Source: Streptomyces luteolifulvus (GTDB taxonomy: Bacteria; Actinomycetota; Actinomycetes; Streptomycetales; Streptomycetaceae). Taken from it: a stretch of DNA of 64,000 nt. This document shows positions 24,868-32,569 of the stretch, one piece after another. The stretch's first letter is position 1. Each line of letters starts with the position of its first letter. A program made the translations under genes and the position numbers. The notes below the pieces were generated by a model. That model had not been told where the DNA came from and did no database searches. It saw only the letters and a program-made list of their open reading frames with translations. Where the stretch lies: NCBI RefSeq assembly GCF_008806595.1, contig NZ_VZRB01000014.1, positions 1 through 64,000 of the forward strand. The letters run 5' to 3'.

Positions 24868-25550
24868 CGGCCGGCGCCGGTGACGCTGTAGCCGACCCCG
24901 CGGACGGTGCGGATCGGGCTCGCGTTGCCCAGTTTGGCGCGCAGCTGGGAGACGTAGACGTCCATCACACGGGTGTCGCGGTAACCGGCATAGCCCCAGA
25001 CCTGGCCAAGCAACTGCTCGCGGGAGAAGACCTGTTCGGGGTGGCTCATCAGGAAGGCGAGCAGGTTGAACTCGGTCGTCGTCAGCTCCACCGGGCGGTC
25101 GTCGACCAGGAGGGTGCGGCGGCCGGTGTCCAGCGTGAGGCGTCCCACCCGGCTCACCGGGTCGCGCTGCGGACCCGCGGCGCGCCGCAGCAGGCTCTTG
25201 ACGCGGGCGACGAGTTCCTGCGGGGAGAACGGTTTGGTGAGGTAGTCGTCGGCGCCGAGCTCCAGGCCGAGGATGCGGTCGGTGACCTCGTCGCGCGCGG
25301 TCACGAAGAGCACCGGCGTCCAGTCGCCCTCCTCCCGCAGCCGGCGGCAGACCTCCATGCCGTCCATGCCGTGCAGGGCAATGTCCAGCACGATCGCCAC
25401 CGGCCGCATCCGGCGGACGGCGGCCAGCGCGGCATCGCCGTCGGCCTCGACGTGCACCCCGAAGCCCTCCCGGCTCAGGTAGCGCCGCTGCAGGTCGGCG
25501 ATGTTCTGTTCGTCCTCGACAACCAGGACGAGCCCCTTGTTCTCCTGCAT
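24864..25550 (-). CDS. OmpR/PhoB family response regulator
   Basis: A 228-residue protein: receiver domain (about 7-120) with acidic pocket VVEDE, phospho-acceptor Asp56 in VLDIAL, and Lys in LTKPFSPQEL. The winged-helix domain (about 135-226) contains ELTTTEFNLLAFLMSHPEQVFSREQLL and TVRGVGYSV. ATG 25550 is used because GGAGAGAGG precedes it; the upstream in-frame codon at 25568 has no such site. First gene of a coupled RR-HK operon. Confidence 0.92.
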   Translation of the reverse strand: MQENKGLVLVVEDEQNIADLQRRYLSREGFGVHVEADGDAALAAVRRMRPVAIVLDIALHGMDGMEVCRRLREEGDWTPVLFVTARDEVTDRILGLELGADDYLTKPFSPQELVARVKSLLRRAAGPQRDPVSRVGRLTLDTGRRTLLVDDRPVELTTTEFNLLAFLMSHPEQVFSREQLLGQVWGYAGYRDTRVMDVYVSQLRAKLGNASPIRTVRGVGYSVTGAGR

Positions 25551-25777
25551 GTGCCTCTCTCCTCGCACCGCGGGCAGGCGGGCCCGGCCAACGATGCTAA
25601 GCGCTCCGCTGGAAGTGCCGCGATGCGTCGTCGGCCGTCTGCGGCGCCATCGTGGCTGGTCGCGCAGTTCCCCGCGCCCCTTCAGGGCATGCCCTTACAC
25701 GCCCCGAACATTCGCCGAACATCCCCCTCGTACGCCGCCGACAGGCTGACGCCGAGAACGAGCAAGGGGAGGACATC

Positions 25778-26317
25778 GTGAACCGCATCAGTACGGCCGT
25801 GACCCGCAGCACCCGGAGGACCGCGCTGGCCGTCGCCACCGCAGCCGTGGTGACCGCGGCGGTGTGGACGGCATCGTCCGGGCCGACCGGTTCGACCTCG
25901 GCGCCCGGGGGCACGTCGGCGGTCGAGCTCGCCGACGCCGACGCGGTCGCCTTCGCCGGCACCGACCCACAGCCCGTGCCCGGATGGCTGCCGTCGCGGC
26001 TGCGTGCCGATCTGCGTGAGCTGCGCGGCATGGCACCGGACAAGCGCACGGAGGCGGCGGCCCGGATCTGGCGGGACGCGCTGGCCGGCGAGTACGGCAC
26101 CCGCGTACGCATCCGCGCCCATGAGGCGCAGCGCCGCTTCCGGCACCTGCCCGAGGAACTGCGCGCCGACATCAGGGAACTGCGCGGGCTCACGGGCGAG
26201 GAGCGGCGCGAGGAGCTGCTGGCGATCCGTGACAAGGCGCTCGACGGCGGATACGGCGACCGGGTGCAGCGGTGGGCCGGGCGTCGCAGCAGCTTCTGGC
26301 AGCAGGAACACCACTGA
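25778..26317 (+). CDS. Secreted protein with a duplicated LRADxRELRG module
   Basis: A 179-residue protein from GTG 25778 with AAGGGGAGG upstream. It has an N-terminal export signal or anchor (LAVATAAVVTAAVWTA) and a Ser/Thr/Gly linker. Then come two tandem modules of about 40 residues: LPSRLRADLRELRGMAPDKR... and LPEELRADIRELRGLTGEER..., each ending in a YGxRV segment. The modules are helical and highly charged. The position before the MMPL transporter and opposite the two-component system suggests an envelope-stress accessory or periplasmic sensor, in the manner of CpxP/Spy. That analogy is inference; no sequence homology is claimed. Confidence 0.75.
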   Translation: MNRISTAVTRSTRRTALAVATAAVVTAAVWTASSGPTGSTSAPGGTSAVELADADAVAFAGTDPQPVPGWLPSRLRADLRELRGMAPDKRTEAAARIWRDALAGEYGTRVRIRAHEAQRRFRHLPEELRADIRELRGLTGEERREELLAIRDKALDGGYGDRVQRWAGRRSSFWQQEHH

Positions 26318-26325
26318 CCACAACT

Positions 26326-26365
26326 CACCCCCGACCACCCCCGACCAGGCCCGACGAGGCCCGAC
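26326..26365 (+). repeat. 10-bp imperfect tandem repeat before the MMPL gene
   Basis: Four decamers (cacccccgac twice, caggcccgac, gaggcccgac) lie between the stop at 26317 and the MMPL ribosome-binding site. It is intercistronic. No stable hairpin is evident. Confidence 0.75.
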
Positions 26366-26378
26366 CAGGAAAGACGGC

Positions 26379-28592
26379 ATGACCCACGTTCGTGAATCGC
26401 TCCCAGCCCCCGCCTCCGCCGAACCCGCCGAAGGCGTCGGACTGCTGCACCGGCTCGGCCGCTGGTGCGCCCGCCGGCCCGGCCGGGTGCTCGGTACCTG
26501 GCTGCTGATCCTGCTGGCCGCCTTCGCCGCCGACCGGGCCTGGGGCGGCACCTACGAGGACGACTTCTCGCTGCCCGGCACCTCCGTGCAGACCGGCGCC
26601 GACCTGCTGGACGCCCATGGTTCGAAGCAGGTCCGCGGCACGGCCTCCCAGATCGTGCTGCACACCGACAGCGGGCCGCTCGCCACACATCGGGACACGG
26701 TCCACGAAGCCGTGGCCGCCCTCGGGAAGCTGCCGCAGGTGATCTCGGCCGCCGATCCGCTGAGCACCCCCGGCGCGGTCTCCGCCGACGGCACGACCGG
26801 CATCGTCACGGTCCGCTTCACGGAGAATCCGGCCGGGTTCGAGACGTCCTACCTGGTCGGGGTCGACACCGCCGTGCAGGACCTGCGCGCGGACGGTGTC
26901 GAGGTCGAATACGGCGGTCCGCTTGGCCAGTTGGCCCGGCCCAAGGCCTCCGACCGGCTGTCGGAGATCATAGGGCTCGCCACCGCTGTCGTCGTGCTGC
27001 TCGCAGGATTCGGCAGCCTGGCGGCCGCCGGACTGCCGCTGCTGACCGCCGTGACCGGACTGCTCACCGGCATCTCCCTGCTTGGCCTGCTGGCAGCCGC
27101 CTTCGCCTTCGGCAATGCCGCACCCACGCTGGCCACCATGATGGGCCTGGGCGTCGGCATCGACTACGCCCTCTTCCTGATCACCCGTCACCGACGGCTG
27201 CTGCGCGACCTTAACGACCCGGCCGAGGCCGTGGGCCGGGCCGTGGCCACCAGTGGCCGGGCCGTGCTCGTGGCCGCCGCGACCGTGGCCCTCGCGCTCG
27301 GCGGCCTGTACGCGTCCGGCGTCGGTTTCATCGGCACGCTCGGCGCGGCAGCCGGGCTCACCGTCGTGGTGGCCGCCGTCGCCGCGCTCACCGTCGCCCC
27401 CGCCTTCCTGGGCATCGCGGGCCACCGCATCGACCGCCGGCGGGTGCGCCCACCGGTCGACGAACCCGACGCGACCGCCGACACCTGGCATCGCTGGGCC
27501 GGCACCGTCGGCCGCCGCCCGTGGCTGTTCCTCGTCGTCGGCGTCGTCGTCCTGGGAGTGCTCAGCGTCCCCACCGCCTCGATGCGCCTCGGCCACATCG
27601 ACAACGGCGCCGACCCCGCCGACTACACCGACCGCCGCGCCTACGACCTGATCTCCGACGGCTTCGGCCCCGGCACCAACGGCCAGTTCACGATCGTCGC
27701 CGACCTCGACGGCACGTCAGAGGGCCGAGGGCTGTCCGAAGAACTGCACGACGCTCTCGCCGCCACCCCGGGTGTCGCGCACGTCTCCACCCTCACCCTC
27801 ACCCAGGACCAGGCCCTCCTCGTCACCACCGTCACCCCCGAGACCGGACCCCAGGAGCAGGCCACCGCCGACCTCCTGCACCGTCTGGAGGACGACGTCC
27901 TGCCCGCAGCGCTCACCGGCTCCGGCGCCCGCGGCCATGTCACCGGGACCACCGCCGCCCAACTCACCTTCCGTGACGTGGTGGTGGACCGGCTGCCGGT
28001 CATCATCGCGGTCGTGGTGGCGGCCGCCTTCCTGCTGCTGCTCACCGTGTTCCGCAGCCTGCTCGTCGCCCTCAAGGCGGCCCTGCTGAACCTGCTGTCC
28101 ATCGGGGCCGCCTACGGAGTCGTCGTCGCCGTCTTCCAATGGGGCTGGGGTGGCTCCCTGCTCGGCGTCGAGGAACCCGTGCCGGTCGAGTCGTACGTGC
28201 CGATGATGATGTTCGCCATCGTCTTCGGCCTGTCCATGGACTACGAGGTCTTCCTGCTCTCCCGCATCCGCGAGTCCTGGCTGCACACCAAGGACAACCA
28301 CGCCAGTGTCGCCGCCGGCCTGGCGGGCACCGCCCGTGTCATCACCTGCGCCGCCCTCATCATGACCAGCGTTTTCCTCGCCTTCCTGCTCTCCACCAAC
28401 GTGGTGATCAAGATGCTGGCCCTGGGCCTCGGCGTCAGCGTCGTCATCGACGCCACCGTGGTCCGGCTCGTCCTGGTGCCCGCGACCATGTACCTGCTCG
28501 GCCGCGCCAACTGGTGGCTGCCGGCCTGGCTGGACCGGACACTGCCCCGCCTCGACCCCGAAGGCCCGGCGCCCGCGGGGGAGAAGAGGTGA
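26379..28592 (+). CDS. MMPL/RND family transporter
   Basis: A 737-residue protein with about 12 TM helices in the MMPL layout: TM1 at about 33-52, a large extracytoplasmic loop, five or six TMs including GVGIDYALFLITRHR, a cytoplasmic stretch, a second loop, and a mirrored TM set including FGLSMDYEVFLLSRIRE. The two GxDYxxF/L motifs carry the proton-relay Asp-Tyr pairs. MMPL proteins export lipids or hydrophobic compounds. Start ATG 26379 has AGGAAAG upstream. It overlaps the downstream DUF2993 gene (GTGA). Confidence 0.93.
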   Translation: MTHVRESLPAPASAEPAEGVGLLHRLGRWCARRPGRVLGTWLLILLAAFAADRAWGGTYEDDFSLPGTSVQTGADLLDAHGSKQVRGTASQIVLHTDSGPLATHRDTVHEAVAALGKLPQVISAADPLSTPGAVSADGTTGIVTVRFTENPAGFETSYLVGVDTAVQDLRADGVEVEYGGPLGQLARPKASDRLSEIIGLATAVVVLLAGFGSLAAAGLPLLTAVTGLLTGISLLGLLAAAFAFGNAAPTLATMMGLGVGIDYALFLITRHRRLLRDLNDPAEAVGRAVATSGRAVLVAAATVALALGGLYASGVGFIGTLGAAAGLTVVVAAVAALTVAPAFLGIAGHRIDRRRVRPPVDEPDATADTWHRWAGTVGRRPWLFLVVGVVVLGVLSVPTASMRLGHIDNGADPADYTDRRAYDLISDGFGPGTNGQFTIVADLDGTSEGRGLSEELHDALAATPGVAHVSTLTLTQDQALLVTTVTPETGPQEQATADLLHRLEDDVLPAALTGSGARGHVTGTTAAQLTFRDVVVDRLPVIIAVVVAAAFLLLLTVFRSLLVALKAALLNLLSIGAAYGVVVAVFQWGWGGSLLGVEEPVPVESYVPMMMFAIVFGLSMDYEVFLLSRIRESWLHTKDNHASVAAGLAGTARVITCAALIMTSVFLAFLLSTNVVIKMLALGLGVSVVIDATVVRLVLVPATMYLLGRANWWLPAWLDRTLPRLDPEGPAPAGEKR

Positions 28593-29311
28593 TCCGTTCC
28601 GTCTTCCGGCGGCACCGCACGGCGTCCGTCACCGTCGTCACCCTCGCCGTACTGCTGCTCACTGCCACCGCCGCCGAACTCGCCGCCCGCGCCCTGCTGC
28701 ACAGCCGCGTCGCCGCCACGGCCGGCCGGGCGCTCGGCGCGGACAGCACCGTCGACATCGACGGCGGCCCGGCCCTGCTGGACCTGTTCGACCGGCACCT
28801 CGACGGCGTGACCATCAGCAGCGACCACGCCACCCTCGGCCGCATCCCGGACGTGTCCGTCCGCGCCCGGCTGAACGGTATCCGCATGACCGGCGACCGC
28901 TCGGGCACCGTCGCCGGTACCCACGCCGACATCGAGGTTCCCGCGGCCTCCCTGCAGGCCCTCGCCCTCAGCCACAACAGCCGACTCCCGGTCACGGCGG
29001 TGGACTTCGACGCCGCCGCGGACACCGTCACGCTCGCGCTCGGCCGGGCCGGACTCGGCCGGGCGACCTTGCGGCCCCGCCTCCAGGACGGCCGGGTGGC
29101 CCTGCACCTGCAGGACGCCGAGATCCTCGGCACCCCCGCACCCGACCGAGTCGTCGCCCGGATCCAGGACGCTCTGACCGAACGCACGGACGCCGACTAC
29201 CCCCTGGGAATGAAGGCCACGGCACTGGACGTCACCGCCACGGGCCTCGAGATCGGGCTCGACGGGGGGCCGACCCGGCTCGACATGCCCGTTGCCGTAG
29301 AAGCGAGGTGA
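28589..29311 (+). CDS. DUF2993 (LmeA-like) envelope protein
   Basis: A 240-residue protein starting at GTG 28589, which overlaps the MMPL stop. An N-terminal TM/signal (VTVVTLAVLLLTATAAELAARALL) precedes a DUF2993 domain: DIDGGPALLDLFDRHLDGVTISSD, VSVRARLNGIRM, then ALDVTATGLEIGLDGG. The mycobacterial relative LmeA is a periplasmic phospholipid-binding protein needed for lipomannan maturation. Here the coupling to MMPL suggests a lipid carrier partner in the periplasmic-type space. Specific lipid unknown. Confidence 0.82.
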   Translation: MIRSVFRRHRTASVTVVTLAVLLLTATAAELAARALLHSRVAATAGRALGADSTVDIDGGPALLDLFDRHLDGVTISSDHATLGRIPDVSVRARLNGIRMTGDRSGTVAGTHADIEVPAASLQALALSHNSRLPVTAVDFDAAADTVTLALGRAGLGRATLRPRLQDGRVALHLQDAEILGTPAPDRVVARIQDALTERTDADYPLGMKATALDVTATGLEIGLDGGPTRLDMPVAVEAR

Positions 29312-29371
29312 ACCGGCCGGCCGTTTTCGACGTATACGGTACGGCTGCATTCACACTCACCAGGAGCGACG

Positions 29372-29812
29372 ATGGACACTTCGAGGCTGACCGCCCACCA
29401 ACCCCTGGCCCTCGGCTTGTTCCGGATCGTGATCGGGTTCCTGTTCGCCTGCCAAGGAGCGGCGTCGGTCTTCGGTCTGCTGGGCAGAAAGGCGACCGAG
29501 ACAGGGGAGTGGCCCTACTGGTACGCCGCCGTGATCGAGGTCGTGTGCGGGGTGCTCATCATGGTCGGCATCGGCACCCGCGCCGCGGCCTTCCTGAGTT
29601 CGGGCGCCATGGCCTTCGCCTACTTCACCGTCCACCAGAAGGACGGCCTCTTCCCCCTCCAGAACGGTGGTGAGAGCCCGGCCCTCTACTGCTGGTCCTT
29701 CCTGCTGCTGGTGTTCACGGGACCGGGAGCCCTGTCCCTGAGCGAGGCGTTCCGCGCTCGTCGCGACGGAGCCGGAGCACGGTCCCCGGAGACGGCCGCC
29801 TCGTCCGTCTGA
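29372..29812 (+). CDS. DoxX family membrane protein
   Basis: A 146-residue protein with four TM helices: LGLFRIVIGFLFACQGAASVFG, YWYAAVIEVVCGVLIMVGIG, AAAFLSSGAMAFAYFTVH and ALYCWSFLLLVFTGPGALSL. It is the small DoxX/SURF4-like family, and some members take part in thiol/redox membrane complexes. AGGAG precedes ATG 29372. It is 60 bases after the DUF2993 gene and may be cotranscribed. Role unknown. Confidence 0.88.
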   Translation: MDTSRLTAHQPLALGLFRIVIGFLFACQGAASVFGLLGRKATETGEWPYWYAAVIEVVCGVLIMVGIGTRAAAFLSSGAMAFAYFTVHQKDGLFPLQNGGESPALYCWSFLLLVFTGPGALSLSEAFRARRDGAGARSPETAASSV

Positions 29813-29814
29813 CG

Positions 29815-30914
29815 GGAGGCGGCCCTCGCCCTCGATGGCCGGCAGGTGGAGCCCCTGGAACGGGTGCGAGTACGGGTGGTCGCACACCTGGTCGTAGATC
29901 CTGCGCAGCCAAGGCTGACGAACCGCCGGCAGCCGTGCCAGGGTCCTGAGGAACGGTCCCGAGTCGGGCCGGAACAGCTGATGCGGACGCATCGGCAGGG
30001 GATCGTCGCGGAGGACCCCGTCGGGCAGTCCGCCCGTCGCGGGCACCGGCAGCCGTTCGCTGGGGAAGGCCAGCTGCGTCCACACATCGGCGGCCAATGA
30101 CACGGTCTGCGCGCTGCCGGACGGCTGCCATGCCGCGCCCGTTCGCGGATGCTGCGGAACGAGGAGGATGTCGGCGGCGGGGTCGGGGCCAGGCAAGCCG
30201 GGTCCGGCCAACGCCACGGACCTCGCCGGCGTCCCGGACGGGAGCAGCGCACCGAGTGCGGGGCCGAACACGTCCGCAACGAGGCCGCCCGGGACGGCCA
30301 CGGGTGCGCCGCCCGAGGCCGCCAGCAGGTGGGCCGGCCCCGCACCGACCGTGGCCGCCCAGACCGGGCTCCACAGCCCGGACTGCTCGACCGGCGGCGT
30401 GCCCTGCCGCTCCTGCGGCGGCGCCTCCCAGCCGTCTGTCCGAGGAGCGGGCCCGTCGGCGGAGCGGCGGCGTACGGCGTGCGGGGCGAACCACACCGCT
30501 TGCCACAGCGAGCAGTCGTCGATACGGGTGGCCACCGCCCGACCACACCGCGCGCAGGCCATTGTTCGGGCCGTCGCTTCCGTCCAGCCCGTAACAGGAG
30601 CCGCCGTTTCGTTCCGGGATCAGGACGGTGCCGCGGGTGTCACCGGGCGCGACGGCGATCGCTCCCTTGGCGCCGAAGGACAGGGCGTGGACCGGCGCGA
30701 ACACGCCTCGGGCTTCCGCTTCGCCCTCTGTGATCTCACTCCACCGACGCCACGGCGGCCCGGAGGGTTCTGGATCGACGGCGTACGTCCCGGGCTCCAT
30801 GAGCACCGGGAGCAGTCCGTGTCCCCAGTTCTGGTGGGCATGGGCGGGTAGCGCAACCTGCGTCAACGGGGCACTCAGCACGGCGTTGCAGCCCGCACAT
30901 GCGAAGACCGTCAT
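29815..30914 (-). pseudogene. Broken conserved hypothetical gene (Cys-rich N-terminus)
   Basis: The N-terminal part is readable from ATG 30914 (MTVFACAGCNAVLSAP, ending CYGLDGSDGPN). It then needs a one-base shift at about 30560-30565 to continue MACARCGRAVATRIDDCSLWQAVWFAP and on to QGLHLPAIEGEG. The two halves together match a streptomycete hypothetical protein layout with four zinc-ribbon-like Cys. The 3' end has no stop before running antisense through the doxX gene to 29357, so the tail also looks lost. Either a true pseudogene or a consensus error plus natural overlap. Confidence 0.65.
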
Positions 30915-31014
30915 GCACATCCCCCCGGCTCTGGACCATGCCGATTCTCCTGGCCCGGCGATCACCGGACAACTGGTTTCAGCCGCCGGCGCCAGTGCCA
31001 TTTACCGTGGAACC

Positions 31015-32535
31015 ATGACCGCTCCCCTGGATGTCCTGGTGGTGGGTGCCGGGCCCACCGGGCTCGCGCTTGCTGCACAACTGCGGTCGTACGGCACCGG
31101 GTTCAGGATCGTCGACCGTTCGCTCGACCGGGTGCGGGAGTCGCGGGCGCTGGCCATCCAGCCACGGACGCTGGAGATGCTGGCCGGTTACGGAGTGACG
31201 GACGAGCTGGTCGCGCGGGGGAACCCGGCGGTGCAGTTGAGGATGCACCTGTCACGGCGGGTGGTGCGCGTGCCGCTGTTCGACATCGGCTGCCGGGACA
31301 CCGCGTACCCCTTCCTGCTGTTTCTGTCCCAGGCCGAGACCGAGCGGGTCCTCGCGGAGCACCTGGCCGGGCGGGGCGTGACGGTCGAGCGCGGCACGGA
31401 GGTGCTGGGCCTGGAGCGGCAGGGCGAGCACGTGATCTGCCGTCTGAGGGGGTCGGGCGGCACGGAGGAGACCGTACGCGCCCGCTACGTCGTCGGCTGC
31501 GACGGCGCCCACAGCACCGTGCGGGTCCAGGCCGGAATCGACTTCGCGGGCCACGCCTATCCGCAGACCTTCCTGCTGGCCGACCTGGAGGTCGACGGGC
31601 TGGAAACCGGTGCCGCGCACTCGTATGTCACGGCCGCCGGCCTGGTGTTCTTCTTCCCGCTCGTCTCACCGGCCACCTGGCGGATGCTCACCATGCGGCC
31701 CCCGGACGCCCCCGCGGGACAGGTGACCCAGGCGCTGCTGCAGGAGATCGTCGACCGCTGCGTCGGTGACCGGCTGGTTCTGCGTGATCCGGTGTGGATG
31801 ACGGACTTCCGGCTGCACAAGCGGGGAGCCGCCCGCTACCGCGCGGGCCCCTTCTTCCTGGCCGGGGACGCCGCGCACATCCACAGCCCGGCCGGAGCGC
31901 AGGGCATGAACACCGGCATCCAGGACGCGCTCAACCTGGGCTGGAAACTCGTGTACGTCTGCCAGGGCACGGCACCGGAGAACCTGCTGGAGACCTACGA
32001 GGCGGAGCGGGCCCCGGTCGGCCGTGGCGTTCTGCGCCTGACCGACCGTGCCTTCACCGTGGCCATGAGCACCAACCCGGCGATCCGTGCGGCCCGTACC
32101 CACATCGCCCCTCGGCTCGCCCCGTTGCTGCTGCGCGCGAGGTCCCTGCGCGGCTGGGGCTTCCGTACGGTCGGTGAACTGGCCATCCATTACCGGCGCA
32201 GCCCCGTCTCCAGCGCGGGTTCCCGTGCCCCGTGGCGCGGTCCGCGGGCCGGGGACCGGCTGCCCGACCTGCCCCGTGGACTCCAGGCACGGACGGCCGG
32301 GCCCGGCTACGGTCTCCTGCTCGCCGGTCCGCCCTCCCTCTGGCCCGGCGAACGCGTCGCCGCGCTCCTGGACGGCCGGGACGGACTCGTCACCGTCCAC
32401 CGGCTCGGCGGGGACAGCCCTTGGCCCGACATCGCGCACGGCCTTGTACGACCCGACGGCTACCTCGGCTACGTCGCGCGCGGCACGGACCTGACGGGCC
32501 TGCGCACCTATCTCGACCGCTGGCTGCCGGTCTGA
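31015..32535 (+). CDS. FAD-dependent aromatic monooxygenase (PHBH/RebC-like)
   Basis: A 506-residue class A flavoprotein monooxygenase. The Rossmann motif is VVGAGPTGLALAAQL (8-22). The DG motif is VVGCDGAHSTVR. The GD motif is FLAGDAAHIHSPAGAQGMN, followed by DALNLGWKL, and there is a C-terminal thioredoxin-like domain (about 400-506). It probably hydroxylates a phenolic or polyketide-type aromatic using NAD(P)H and O2. ATG 31015 is chosen at the N-terminus of the FAD fold. It stands alone, so natural substrate or pathway is unclear. Confidence 0.88.
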   Translation: MTAPLDVLVVGAGPTGLALAAQLRSYGTGFRIVDRSLDRVRESRALAIQPRTLEMLAGYGVTDELVARGNPAVQLRMHLSRRVVRVPLFDIGCRDTAYPFLLFLSQAETERVLAEHLAGRGVTVERGTEVLGLERQGEHVICRLRGSGGTEETVRARYVVGCDGAHSTVRVQAGIDFAGHAYPQTFLLADLEVDGLETGAAHSYVTAAGLVFFFPLVSPATWRMLTMRPPDAPAGQVTQALLQEIVDRCVGDRLVLRDPVWMTDFRLHKRGAARYRAGPFFLAGDAAHIHSPAGAQGMNTGIQDALNLGWKLVYVCQGTAPENLLETYEAERAPVGRGVLRLTDRAFTVAMSTNPAIRAARTHIAPRLAPLLLRARSLRGWGFRTVGELAIHYRRSPVSSAGSRAPWRGPRAGDRLPDLPRGLQARTAGPGYGLLLAGPPSLWPGERVAALLDGRDGLVTVHRLGGDSPWPDIAHGLVRPDGYLGYVARGTDLTGLRTYLDRWLPV

Positions 32536-32569
32536 GGCGGGTGCGTCACCGGACGGGGAAACCGGGCCG

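Noticed and set aside
29357..29814. Extension of the broken gene antisense through doxX
   Set aside because: The frame stays open past 29815, but its composition turns into an antisense shadow of the clear doxX gene, so it is not counted as coding.
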